Positions 19,228 to 27,258 of a stretch of DNA of 64,000 nucleotides are shown here, piece by piece. The DNA is taken from positions 62,001 through 126,000 of the forward strand of contig NZ_QGTM01000003.1 in the NCBI RefSeq assembly GCF_003182195.1. The letters run 5' to 3'. This DNA is from Halomonas sp. A11-A (GTDB lineage Bacteria; Pseudomonadota; Gammaproteobacteria; Pseudomonadales; Halomonadaceae). Within the stretch, counting starts at the first letter, position 1; each line of letters starts with the position of its first letter. The notes beneath the pieces were generated by a model that ran no database searches, was not told the origin of the DNA, and saw only the letters and a program-made list of their open reading frames with translations. The position numbers and the translations under genes are program-made.

Positions 19228-19995
19228 TCAGGCGATCTCGCAGCGGGTATGGTGGGGCAGCAGCAGCTCCACGGCGCGCTCCTGGTTGGCGCTGACCGAT
19301 TTCTGCACCAGGGCGAGCCCGCCGCTCTCGATGCGGTGCTCGTCGCCCTCGGCAAAGGGCAGGCGCTGGGAGCAGGCCGGGTAGAAGCGGTAGTCGAGCA
19401 GCCCGGAGACCGGGAAGATGCCGTGGTGGCGGTCGCTGCTGCCGCTGAAGCCGCTCTCGCCGAGCCGCGCATCGAAATACTCGAGGGAGTCCCCCAGGCG
19501 CTGGCAGTCGAAGCCGGCATGGTGGAGGCGGGGGCCGTTGACGGCCAGTAGGCCGGCCAGGGGGTGGGCCTCGCACAGCCTCTGGTAGGTGTCCCAGTCC
19601 GGCATTGGCCAGGGGCGTCCGCGGCACAGCAGGTTCTGACCGCGCTGATCGGCCACCGGGGCCTGGGCCATCAGGGATTCGAGCCGCTGGCGCGGTTCCC
19701 GGGAGAGGGTGCCCAGCTGCAGCTCGGCCAGTACCAGCCAGGGGCCATCGTCCGGCGGGGAGAGCAGGGTCACCAGCAGCCCGCGGTCGGCCATGGCGTG
19801 GCGGTGCCCGGGGCGATAGCCCAGATGCGCCAGGCTGGGCATCAGGGCATCCATGCTCCAGGGCCCATGGTTAAGTGTCAGCAGCGCGAGATATTCCGCG
19901 GGGGCGTCCACCGGCCATAACCGCAGGGCGCCCACTTCCGGGTGCTGATGAATATAGTCCAGCCACAGCTGCTGGACGAACTCTTCCCTCTGCAT
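19228..19995 (-). CDS. Uncharacterised protein, DUF1338 (HglS)-like
   Basis: A 255-residue soluble protein. By eye, its two halves match the DUF1338 pattern. The first is LWLDYIHQHP, then LTLNHGPWSMDALMPSLAHLG and VLAELQLGTLSREPRQRLESLM. The second is LHHAGFDCQRLGDSLEYFDARLGESGF, then a tail with ALVQKSVSANQERAVEL. DUF1338 includes HglS, an Fe(II) 2-oxoadipate hydroxylase/decarboxylase of lysine breakdown. This protein is shorter and the metal ligands are not obvious, so activity is uncertain. A minus-strand TATACT (20037-20032) lies 37 bases upstream. Gene reality is secure; family assignment is moderate. Confidence 0.65.
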   Translation of the reverse strand: MQREEFVQQLWLDYIHQHPEVGALRLWPVDAPAEYLALLTLNHGPWSMDALMPSLAHLGYRPGHRHAMADRGLLVTLLSPPDDGPWLVLAELQLGTLSREPRQRLESLMAQAPVADQRGQNLLCRGRPWPMPDWDTYQRLCEAHPLAGLLAVNGPRLHHAGFDCQRLGDSLEYFDARLGESGFSGSSDRHHGIFPVSGLLDYRFYPACSQRLPFAEGDEHRIESGGLALVQKSVSANQERAVELLLPHHTRCEIA

Positions 19996-20031
19996 CTCGC
20001 TGGCTTCCCTTGTCGTCTGATGCTGGCGGGA

Positions 20032-20037
20032 AGTATA
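20032..20037 (-). promoter_or_regulatory. Candidate -10 box of the DUF1338-like gene
   Basis: TATACT on the minus strand, 37 bases before the start codon at 19995. The matching -35 position reads AAAGCC and is weak. Confidence 0.35.
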
Positions 20038-20118
20038 GGCGGGTGCCGCCCGGGGGCTTTCAACGCCGCGATGACGCTTCTGGGTAGCCGGAAGCGCGCT
20101 GCAGGGAGGGGCGCTGGC

Positions 20119-20394
20119 TCAGACGCTGCGGGCCGGCTCCAGCAGGCGATGCTCGCGCACATACTGCTCGAACTCGGTGTAGCCGCCGATCGGGGTCTCG
20201 TCGATGAAGATCTGCGGCACGGTATGCACCGGCTTGCCGATGGTCTTCTCCAGATCGGCCTTGGTGATGCCCTCCGCCTGGATGTCCACGTAGCGGAAGC
20301 CCTCGATGGCGCCGGCGCCCTGCAACCGGGTGGCCAGCTCGTTGGCGAAGACGCAGAAGGGGCAGCCGGGGCGGCCGAAGATGACGACGAACAT
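20119..20394 (-). CDS. grxA: Glutaredoxin (GrxA-like)
   Basis: Glutathione-dependent thiol-disulfide oxidoreductase of 91 residues. The active site is Cys11-Pro-Phe-Cys14, where E. coli Grx1 has CPYC. The glutathione-binding TVPQIFIDETPIGGYTEF is near residues 60-77. The frame extends upstream, but ATG 20394 is preceded by CAGGAGTCC and begins right at the first beta strand. It is followed about 120 bases later by the DUF1338-like gene on the same strand. Confidence 0.93.
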   Translation of the reverse strand: MFVVIFGRPGCPFCVFANELATRLQGAGAIEGFRYVDIQAEGITKADLEKTIGKPVHTVPQIFIDETPIGGYTEFEQYVREHRLLEPARSV

Positions 20395-20512
20395 GCGGAC
20401 TCCTGGTGGCGAAGTGGTCGAATGGTGTCGATTGTGACGGATCGACACCGGGTGCGCCAATAGTCGACATCAAGAGGCACCATTGGCGGGCCCTATGGGG
20501 GCGCGGTGTGCT

Positions 20513-21334
20513 TCAGCGCGGGATGCCCTCGCCGCTGTCGGCGCGGCGCAGCAGCTCGCCCAGCTCTCGGTGGATGGCGGGGCTCGCCACCAGCAGGTTC
20601 TCGCCGTAGAGATCCTCGGGGAAACCTTCGGGGCGGGGGTAGAGGTGCCCGGTGCGTGCGCCGGCCTCCCGGGCGATCAGCCAGCCCGCGGCGAAGTCCC
20701 AGGGTGAGACGCTCTCGTAGTAGGCATCGAGCCGGCCACAGGCCACGTCGCAGAGGTCCAGCGCGGCGGAACCGTTGCGGCGCACGTCCTGGCAGCGCTC
20801 GAGGACCGCCGTCAGGCGGCGCATCAGCGGCGGGCGGCTGTCGCGGCGGTAGGGGAAGCCGGTGCCCACCAGGCTGCGCTCGAGGCTGCCGCGGCGACTG
20901 GCCTGGATGGGCCGCCCGTTGCAGTGGGCCCCCTGGCCGTCGAGCGCCGTGAAGGTCTCGCCGAGGAAGGGTGCGTGGACTACCCCGAGGCGCACGCGGC
21001 CCGCCACGGCCCAGGCGATGGAGACCGCCACATGGTGGAGGCCGTGGGCGAAGTTGACGGTACCGTCGATGGGGTCCACCACCCACAGCGGCGCCGGGCT
21101 GCCAAGCACCTCGCGATCCGGGGCGAGCTCCTCGCTGAGTCGCGCCTCGCCGGGAAAGCTCGCCTCGAGCCGTGCGCTGATATGGGTGTCGACGGCGACA
21201 TCCACATCGGTGACCAGCTCGTGCCCCTGCTTGTAGCGGTGGCCGAAGGTCCGCTGTTCCCGCGCCTCGCGGATCATCTGGCCGGCCTCCCGGGCGATCT
21301 CGACGGCCAGGGCCAGGCGTTCGGCATCGGTCAT
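20513..21334 (-). CDS. Inositol-monophosphatase-family phosphatase
   Basis: Mg2+-dependent sugar-phosphate phosphatase superfamily member, 273 residues. Metal-binding motifs are SEELAPD (about residue 70), WVVDPIDGTVNFAHG, and WDFAAGWLIAREAG near the C-terminus. It could act like SuhB or on another phosphomonoester such as PAP (CysQ-like); sequence alone does not decide. ATG 21334 is preferred over ATG 21346 because GGAG lies 8 bases before it. It is divergent from the HybE-like gene, sharing a 100-base promoter region. Confidence 0.88.
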   Translation of the reverse strand: MTDAERLALAVEIAREAGQMIREAREQRTFGHRYKQGHELVTDVDVAVDTHISARLEASFPGEARLSEELAPDREVLGSPAPLWVVDPIDGTVNFAHGLHHVAVSIAWAVAGRVRLGVVHAPFLGETFTALDGQGAHCNGRPIQASRRGSLERSLVGTGFPYRRDSRPPLMRRLTAVLERCQDVRRNGSAALDLCDVACGRLDAYYESVSPWDFAAGWLIAREAGARTGHLYPRPEGFPEDLYGENLLVASPAIHRELGELLRRADSGEGIPR

Positions 21335-21382
21335 GACGGGCTCCATGGGGTGGGAAACGGCCTTCCAGCATAGCAGGCCGGG

Positions 21383-21411
21383 CTGAACCGCGGGGAGGGC
21401 GACGCTATACT
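21383..21411 (+). promoter_or_regulatory. Candidate promoter of the HybE-like gene
   Basis: CTGAAC (21383-21388) and TATACT (21406-21411) are separated by 17 bases; transcription would start about 20 bases before ATG 21438. The -10 is good, the -35 modest. Confidence 0.45.
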
Positions 21412-21437
21412 GCCGCCCACTTGCCGAGGAGCCCACC

Positions 21438-21884
21438 ATGCATGCCCTGACCGCCGAGCAGTATGCCCGCCTGCGCCAGCTGGCCGAGGCCTGGACCCAT
21501 GCGCACCTGCGCGACGCCAAGGCGTCGCCGACCTTCAACCCCCGGCTGGCCGCCGATGCCCTCTGTTTCCAGCGCCACACCGACCCCGAGCTCGGCGAGC
21601 AGCTGGTGGGGGCCCTGGTCACCCCGGTGTCGCTGTGGCTGGCGATGGTGCCCGCGGCCGACAGCGCCGAGATGCCCGAGGCGGGCAGCCGCCACTGGCT
21701 GGCGCTGCCCTCGGGGGAGTACCCGCTGGAGACCGTCACCCTGGGGGAGTCGGCCTGGTGTCGGCGCCTGGTGCTGCTCGACGATCTCGCCGACGTGGCC
21801 AGCCGACCGGCCGCGAGCCGGCTGGCCCAGCAGCTGATGGAGCGGGTGATGGCCGATGGCTCGCCCGGCGATGGTAGCGCCTGA
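21438..21884 (+). CDS. HybE-like ([NiFe]-hydrogenase assembly chaperone family) protein
   Basis: A 148-residue protein matching the HybE family by its conserved core: a FNPRL-type segment (residues 34-38), then LVGALVTPVSLWLAMVPA and LALPSGEYPLETVTLGE. In hydrogenase operons HybE helps small-subunit maturation before Tat export. No hydrogenase gene is in this window, so here the role is unknown; it may have been reused for another cofactor protein. GAGGAG precedes ATG 21438. It is divergent from the inositol-monophosphatase-family gene and 83 bases before bdhA. Confidence 0.72.
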   Translation: MHALTAEQYARLRQLAEAWTHAHLRDAKASPTFNPRLAADALCFQRHTDPELGEQLVGALVTPVSLWLAMVPAADSAEMPEAGSRHWLALPSGEYPLETVTLGESAWCRRLVLLDDLADVASRPAASRLAQQLMERVMADGSPGDGSA

Positions 21885-21967
21885 GAGCAGGCGGCCTTAT
21901 GCTGGGGGCGCTTCATTTCTCCAGCCCCGCGCGCTGGGCATGACAACGAAAAGACAAGGAGCTGCTG

Positions 21968-22741
21968 ATGTCAGGAACCGCCCCCATTACTCCCCGCGTT
22001 GCCCTGGTGACCGGCACCTCGAGCGGCATCGGTGAAGCCGTGGTGCGCCACTTCTGCGCGCAGGGCCACCAGGTGCTGGCCGTGGACTTCAACCCGGCCG
22101 GTGCCGAGGTCGCCGAGCAGGCCGGCGCCGTCTTCTTCCAGGCCGACCTGACCGATGGCGAGGCCTGCAAGGCGGCAGTGGCGGAGGCCATCCGCCGCTT
22201 CGGGCGGGTGGACATCCTGGTCAACAATGCCGGGATCCAGCATGTCGCCCCCATCGAGGCGTTTCCGGAGGAGAAGTGGCGCCAGATCATCGACCTGATG
22301 CTGACGGCGCCCTTCCTGCTGACCCAGGCCGTCTGGCCCTCCATGCGCGAGAATGGCTGGGGTAGGGTGATCAACATCGCCTCGGTGCATGCCCAGGTGG
22401 CCTCGCCCGGCAAGTCCGCCTACATCAGCGCCAAGCACGGCATGATCGGCCTGACCAAGACCGCGGCGCTCGAGGGCGGGGCCCAGGGCATCACCGCCAA
22501 CGCCATCTGTCCGGCCTATGTGAAGACTCCGCTGGTGGACAATCAGATCGCCGACCAGGCGAAGCTCCACGGCATGGAGGAGCAGCAGGTGATCGAGCAG
22601 ATCATGCTCAAGAACGCCGCCGTGAAGCGTCTGATCGAGCCCGCCGAGGTGGCCGAGCTGGTCGCCTACCTGGCCTCGGATGCCGCTGGTGCGGTCACCG
22701 GCTCGAGCTGGAACATCGACCTGGGCTGGACGGCGCAGTAA
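21968..22741 (+). CDS. bdhA: D-3-hydroxybutyrate dehydrogenase
   Basis: NAD-dependent short-chain dehydrogenase, 257 residues, that converts 3-hydroxybutyrate to acetoacetate. It shows the cofactor motif TGTSSGIG, the NNAGIQ core motif, and the catalytic Ser plus YISAK (Tyr-x3-Lys). The substrate-lid stretch AYVKTPLVDNQIADQAK is typical of bacterial BDH. AAGGAG stands just before ATG 21968. Its product feeds the CoA-transferase encoded by scoAB upstream. A very strong palindrome terminates it. Confidence 0.93.
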   Translation: MSGTAPITPRVALVTGTSSGIGEAVVRHFCAQGHQVLAVDFNPAGAEVAEQAGAVFFQADLTDGEACKAAVAEAIRRFGRVDILVNNAGIQHVAPIEAFPEEKWRQIIDLMLTAPFLLTQAVWPSMRENGWGRVINIASVHAQVASPGKSAYISAKHGMIGLTKTAALEGGAQGITANAICPAYVKTPLVDNQIADQAKLHGMEEQQVIEQIMLKNAAVKRLIEPAEVAELVAYLASDAAGAVTGSSWNIDLGWTAQ

Positions 22742-22775
22742 GCGCCAGCGCCCTGCCGTAGGCGCCGAGCTATAT

Positions 22776-22807
22776 GCAAACCCCGAGGCCATGGCCTCGG
22801 GGTTTGC
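22776..22807. terminator. Bidirectional terminator between bdhA and the response regulator gene
   Basis: A 32-base perfect palindrome starting GCAAACCCCGAGGCC, followed on the plus strand by GTCTGAGGG. It lies between convergent genes. Confidence 0.85.
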
Positions 22808-22845
22808 GTCTGAGGGTCGGCATCGCTTCCTGGCCGCTTGCCGCG

Positions 22846-23391
22846 TTATCGCCTCACCGGCCGCTTCTGCAGCTTGCGCTGCAGGGTGCGTCGGTGCATC
22901 CCCAGGGCGCGGGCGGTGGCGGAGATGTTGCCATCGTGCTCCTGCAGCACCTTCTGGATATGCTCCCACGCCAGGCGGTTGATGGAAGGCGGCTGCTCGG
23001 CCACTTCCGTCTCCGGGTCGCCGCCCTCCCGGCCGAAGGCCGCCAGCACCTCGTCGGCATCCGCCGGCTTGCAGAGGTAGTTCACCGCCCCCAGCTTGAT
23101 CGCCTCCACGGCGGTGGCGATGCTGGAGTAGCCGGTCAGCACCACGACGCGGCACTCGGGCACCACCTCGAGCAGCTCCGGCAGCAGCTTCAGCCCCGAG
23201 TCGTGCTCGAGCTTCAGGTCGAGGGTGGCCAGCGCCGGGCGCTGCTGATGCGCCAGGGCCAGCGCCTGCTCGGCGTCGTGGGCCACCACGACCTCGAAGC
23301 CGCGGCGGCGCATGGCGCGGTCCAGCACGTGGCAGAACATCTCGTCGTCGTCGATGATCAGCAGCCGTTCGGCTGTGGTTGGCTCTTGCAT
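22846..23391 (-). CDS. RegA/PrrA/RoxR-type response regulator
   Basis: A 181-residue two-component response regulator. The receiver domain has acidic residues DDDE (14-17), phosphoacceptor Asp58 in LATLDLKLEHDSG, and Lys in YLCKPADADEVL. A short Fis-type HTH ends the protein (NISATARALGMHRRTLQRKL). This small two-domain layout is that of the RegA/ActR/PrrA/RoxR group. ATG 23391 follows GAGGACGCC and is preferred over ATG 23415. It sits 27 bases after the kinase gene, so the pair forms an operon for redox or respiratory control; the targets are inferred by family. Confidence 0.9.
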   Translation of the reverse strand: MQEPTTAERLLIIDDDEMFCHVLDRAMRRRGFEVVVAHDAEQALALAHQQRPALATLDLKLEHDSGLKLLPELLEVVPECRVVVLTGYSSIATAVEAIKLGAVNYLCKPADADEVLAAFGREGGDPETEVAEQPPSINRLAWEHIQKVLQEHDGNISATARALGMHRRTLQRKLQKRPVRR

Positions 23392-23418
23392 GGCGTCCTC
23401 GTCACGTCGGGTCATGGC

Positions 23419-24693
23419 TCAGCTGGCCGGTTCGCTGCGCGGCAGCACCACTTCGGTCAGGGTGCCGCCTTCGGGATGATTGTACAGGCTCACGCCGCCG
23501 CCGAGACGGTTGATGGTGGCGTGGGTCAGGAACAGCCCGATCCCGAGCCCCTTGCTCTTGGTGGAGATGAAGGTCTCGCCCAGCTGGTCGGCGATGGCGA
23601 GCGCCACGCCGGGGCCATGGTCGCGGATGTCGATCACCACCTCCTGGGTGTTCCAGTCGAGGCTGATCAGGATGTCGTCCGGGTTGGCATCGGCTGCGTT
23701 GTCGAGCAGGTTGGTCAGCGCCTGCTCCAGGGTGGTGTCCACCGAGATCCAGGGGCGCCCCCGGCGCTCCGCCACCGCCATGCGGTGGCTGACATCGGGG
23801 CGCAGCACCAGCCAGCGCTGCACCACGGCGGCCAGCCACATCTCGGCGTCGCGCACCTGGGGCTCCCCCATGCGCCGTCGGTCGGCGTTCTCCACCAGCT
23901 GGCGCAACCGCGACTTGCAGGTGTCCACCTGCTGGCGCAGCAGCTCGATGTCCTTGACCAGTGCGGGGTTGTCGCGGGCCTCATCGCGCATCTCGGTGAG
24001 CAGGACCGCCATGGTGGAGAGCGGGGTCCCCAGCTCGTGGGCGGTGCCCGCCGCCTGGGTGGCGACGGCCAGCACCTGCTCGTTGCGCAGCGCGGCTTCC
24101 CGGGTGCGCGACAGCGCCTGCTCCCGGCTGCGCAGCGCATGGGCCATCTTGTAGATGAAGAAGGTCACCAGCCCCGCCGACAGGGCGAAGTTGAGCCACA
24201 TCCCCAGCACGTGAAGGCTGATGCCGTGATCGGCATGGCTGCCGTGGGCCAGCTGGGGCACCGGGTGGTACTGCACCATCAGCAGCGAGTAGGCCAGCAG
24301 GGCGGTGGTGGCGATGATCCAGGCGAAGCGCCAGGGCAGGGTGGCGGCGGCGATGGTCACCGGCACCAGATAGTAGGTGATGAAGGGGTTGCTGGAGCCG
24401 CCGGTGAAGTAGAACAGCAGGGTGAGACCCGCCACATCGGCCAGCAGGTGGGTCAGGTACTCGCCGTGGGAGACGGCGCGGTGACGACCCAGGCGCCACC
24501 AGGTGGCCAGATTGATCAGCGCCATCGCCAGTATCACCCCGATCACCGCCTTGACCTGGAGCTCGAAGCCGAGCAGCTCGACGCCGACGATCACCCCGAT
24601 CAGGAAACCTGTCCAGGTGATCCCGCGCACGATGGTCAGGCGCACCAGGTTGCGACTGGGGGTGGAGAGAGGCAGTGGCTGGGTGGTGGTCAT
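23419..24693 (-). CDS. RegB/PrrB/RoxS-type redox sensor histidine kinase
   Basis: Inner-membrane histidine kinase of 424 residues. About six transmembrane segments precede the quinone-associated motif GGSSNPF, a hallmark of RegB. The H-box is GTAHELGTPLSTMAVLL with His219. Cys259 in QVDTCKSRL occupies the place of the redox-active cysteine of RegB. N- and G-boxes (NLLDNAADANPDD, KGLGIGLFLTHATI) form the ATPase domain. ATG 24693 is chosen for its GAGGAG ribosome site. Expected input is the redox state of the quinone pool; the partner is the response regulator gene just downstream. Confidence 0.92.
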   Translation of the reverse strand: MTTTQPLPLSTPSRNLVRLTIVRGITWTGFLIGVIVGVELLGFELQVKAVIGVILAMALINLATWWRLGRHRAVSHGEYLTHLLADVAGLTLLFYFTGGSSNPFITYYLVPVTIAAATLPWRFAWIIATTALLAYSLLMVQYHPVPQLAHGSHADHGISLHVLGMWLNFALSAGLVTFFIYKMAHALRSREQALSRTREAALRNEQVLAVATQAAGTAHELGTPLSTMAVLLTEMRDEARDNPALVKDIELLRQQVDTCKSRLRQLVENADRRRMGEPQVRDAEMWLAAVVQRWLVLRPDVSHRMAVAERRGRPWISVDTTLEQALTNLLDNAADANPDDILISLDWNTQEVVIDIRDHGPGVALAIADQLGETFISTKSKGLGIGLFLTHATINRLGGGVSLYNHPEGGTLTEVVLPRSEPAS

Positions 24694-24837
24694 GGCGGCT
24701 CCTCGCTGACGGCTATCCATCATACCCGCTGCCGGGCCGCCCTACATTTCGCCGGCCGACCGGCGTAGAATGCGGCCACTGCCGAACCGGCACTCATTCA
24801 CGCACCCATGACGGTGCCTCGATGACGAACCCCATCG

Positions 24838-26427
24838 ATGTCAGACGCCACACTGGCCCGCGAAGTCGGGCTGCGCAGGACCTTCGCCATCATCTCGCAC
24901 CCCGATGCGGGCAAGACCACCATCACCGAGAAGATGCTGCTGTTCGGAAACGCCATCCAGATGGCCGGCTCCGTCAAGAGCAAGCGCGCCGACCGCCACG
25001 CCACCTCCGACTGGATGAAGATGGAGCAGGAGCGCGGCATCTCGGTGACCACCTCGGTGATGCAGTTCCCCTACGGTGGGCGCATCGTCAACCTGCTCGA
25101 CACCCCCGGCCACGAGGACTTCTCCGAGGACACCTACCGCACCCTGACGGCGGTGGACTCGGCGCTGATGGTGATCGACGGCGCCAAGGGCGTCGAGGCC
25201 CGCACCATCAAGCTGATGGAGGTGTGCCGCCTGCGCACCACGCCGATCCTCACCTTCGTCAACAAGATGGACCGCGATATCCGCGATCCCATCGAGGTCA
25301 TGGACGAGGTGGAGACGGTGCTCAACATCCAGTGCGCGCCCATGACCTGGCCGATCGGCATGGGGCGCCACTTCAAGGGGGTCTACCACCTCTATAACGA
25401 CGTCATCCATCTCTACACCCAGGGGCAGGGCAGCCGCATTCCCGACGACCGCCGCATCGAGGGGCTCGACAACCCCGAGGTGGACGCGGTGCTGGGCGAG
25501 GACCAGGCGGAGGAGCTGCGCATGGAGGTGGAGCTGGTGCGCGGGGCCTCTCACGCCTTCGACCATGACGCCTACCTGCGCGGCGAGCTGACCCCGGTCT
25601 ACTTCGGTACCGCCATGGGCAACTTCGGCGTGCGCGAGATGATGGACGGCTTCGTGGAGTATGCGCCGCCGCCCCAGGCGCGGGAGACCGACACCCGCAC
25701 CGTGGAGGCCGAGGATTCACGCTTCACTGGCTTCGTGTTCAAGATCCAGGCCAACATGGACCCCAACCACCGCGACCGTATCGCCTTCCTGCGGGTCTGC
25801 TCTGGCAAGTACGAGAAGAACATGAAGATGCGCCATGTGCGCATCGGCAAGGACGTCAAGATCGCCGACGCCCTGACCTTCATGGCCTCGGACCGCTCCC
25901 AGGTAGAGGAGGCCTGGCCCGGTGACATCATCGGCCTGCACAACCACGGCACCATCCAGATCGGCGACACCTTCACGGTGGGCGAGGAGATGCGCTTCAC
26001 CGGCATCCCGCATTTCGCCCCGGAGCTGTTCAAGCGGGTGCGCTTGAAGGACCCGCTCAAGATGAAGGCGCTGCAGAAGGGCCTGCAGCAGCTCTCCGAG
26101 GAGGGCGCCACTCAGGTCTTCATGCCGCTTGACAACAACGACCTGATCCTCGGCGCCGTGGGTACCCTGCAGTTCGACGTGGTCGCCCATCGCCTCAAGG
26201 AGGAGTACAAGGTGGAGGCGGTCTACGAGGGGGTGAACGTCAACACCGCCCGCTGGATCTACTGCGACGATGCGAAGAAGCTCGAGGAGTTCAAGCGCAA
26301 GGCGAGCGCCAACCTGGCCATCGACGGCGGTGGCTACCTGACCTATATCGCCCCCACCCGGGTCAACCTGCAGATGACCCAGGAGCGCTGGCCGGAGATC
26401 CGCTTCCAGCCCACCCGGGAGCACTGA
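24838..26427 (+). CDS. prfC: Peptide chain release factor 3
   Basis: Translational GTPase that recycles RF1/RF2 from the terminated ribosome. The 529-residue product has G1 [13 protein letters not shown]2 around [13 protein letters not shown]3 [14 protein letters not shown] and G4 NKMDR, followed by RF3-specific domains with [20 protein letters not shown] at 24766-24771 is a possible -10. It is divergent from the sensor kinase gene, 145 bases apart. tatD follows 60 bases later. Confidence 0.97.
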   Translation: MSDATLAREVGLRRTFAIISHPDAGKTTITEKMLLFGNAIQMAGSVKSKRADRHATSDWMKMEQERGISVTTSVMQFPYGGRIVNLLDTPGHEDFSEDTYRTLTAVDSALMVIDGAKGVEARTIKLMEVCRLRTTPILTFVNKMDRDIRDPIEVMDEVETVLNIQCAPMTWPIGMGRHFKGVYHLYNDVIHLYTQGQGSRIPDDRRIEGLDNPEVDAVLGEDQAEELRMEVELVRGASHAFDHDAYLRGELTPVYFGTAMGNFGVREMMDGFVEYAPPPQARETDTRTVEAEDSRFTGFVFKIQANMDPNHRDRIAFLRVCSGKYEKNMKMRHVRIGKDVKIADALTFMASDRSQVEEAWPGDIIGLHNHGTIQIGDTFTVGEEMRFTGIPHFAPELFKRVRLKDPLKMKALQKGLQQLSEEGATQVFMPLDNNDLILGAVGTLQFDVVAHRLKEEYKVEAVYEGVNVNTARWIYCDDAKKLEEFKRKASANLAIDGGGYLTYIAPTRVNLQMTQERWPEIRFQPTREH

Positions 26428-26487
26428 GGTACCAAGCCGAATCGCAAACCGGCGAGCGGCGCCGGGGACGGGCCTGGAGGGGGATAC

Positions 26488-27258
26488 ATGCTGATCGACG
26501 CCCACTGCCATCTGGACTTCCCCGATTTCGACGCCGACCGTGAGGCGGTGGTCGAGCGGGCCAGGGCGGTGGGCGTTTCGCATTTCGTGGTGCCGGGCAC
26601 GACGCGCAAACGCTGGCCCGGCGTGCTGGCGCTGGGGGCGCGCGACGACGTCAGCGTCTGCCTGGGGCTGCACCCCTATTTCATGGATGAGCACGGCGAG
26701 GGAGATATCGAGGCGCTGGCCCAAGCGCTGGACGACCATGTGGCGGCGGCCCCCGGGGTGGTCGCCATTGGGGAGTGCGGCATCGACGCCCGCTTTCCCG
26801 AGACCCTCGACGCCCAGTGGCGGCTCTTCGATGCCCAGCTCAGGCTGGCCAAGGCTCGCCGCCTGCCGGTGGTAATCCACTGCGTGCGGGCCAACGATCG
26901 GGTCGCCAGGCGACTGCGTGAGCTGGCGCTCCCTGGTGGCGGGCTGATCCACGCCTTCGCCGGGTCGCCGGAGCAGGCTCGGCGCTTCATCGATCTGGGT
27001 TTCGTGGTGGGGCTGGGGGGCGCCGTCACCTTCGACCGGGCGAAACGCCTGCGTCGGGCGGTGGCGAGCCTGCCTGCGCAGGGCTATGTGCTGGAGACCG
27101 ACAGCCCCGACATGCCGCTGGCAGGGCACCGGGGCGAGCGCAACGAGCCGGCGCGGGTGGCGGAGGTGTGCCGGGTCGTGGCCGAACTGCGCGAGGAACC
27201 CTTCGAGGCCGTGGCGGCGGCCAGCACCGCCACGGCCAGGCGGCTTTTTCGGCTGTGA
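26488..27258 (+). CDS. TatD/YjjV-family metal-dependent hydrolase
   Basis: A 256-residue TIM-barrel amidohydrolase-like nuclease. Metal ligands appear as DAHCHLD (residues 4-10), GECGID (Glu), VVIHC (His), LIHAFAGSPEQ (His) and ETDSPDMP (Asp). The sequence looks closer to YjjV than to TatD itself, but which is uncertain. GGAGGGGG precedes ATG 26488. Its stop codon directly abuts the stop of the convergent ygfZ, with no base between and no terminator. Confidence 0.88.
   Translation: MLIDAHCHLDFPDFDADREAVVERARAVGVSHFVVPGTTRKRWPGVLALGARDDVSVCLGLHPYFMDEHGEGDIEALAQALDDHVAAAPGVVAIGECGIDARFPETLDAQWRLFDAQLRLAKARRLPVVIHCVRANDRVARRLRELALPGGGLIHAFAGSPEQARRFIDLGFVVGLGGAVTFDRAKRLRRAVASLPAQGYVLETDSPDMPLAGHRGERNEPARVAEVCRVVAELREEPFEAVAAASTATARRLFRL

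Noticed and set aside
22774-24768. 664-codon open frame on the plus strand, antisense to the regA/regB-type genes
   Set aside because: It is a mirror of two clear genes, low-complexity (His/Gln/Gly/Val rich) and without ribosome site or domain; long antisense frames are common at this GC content.
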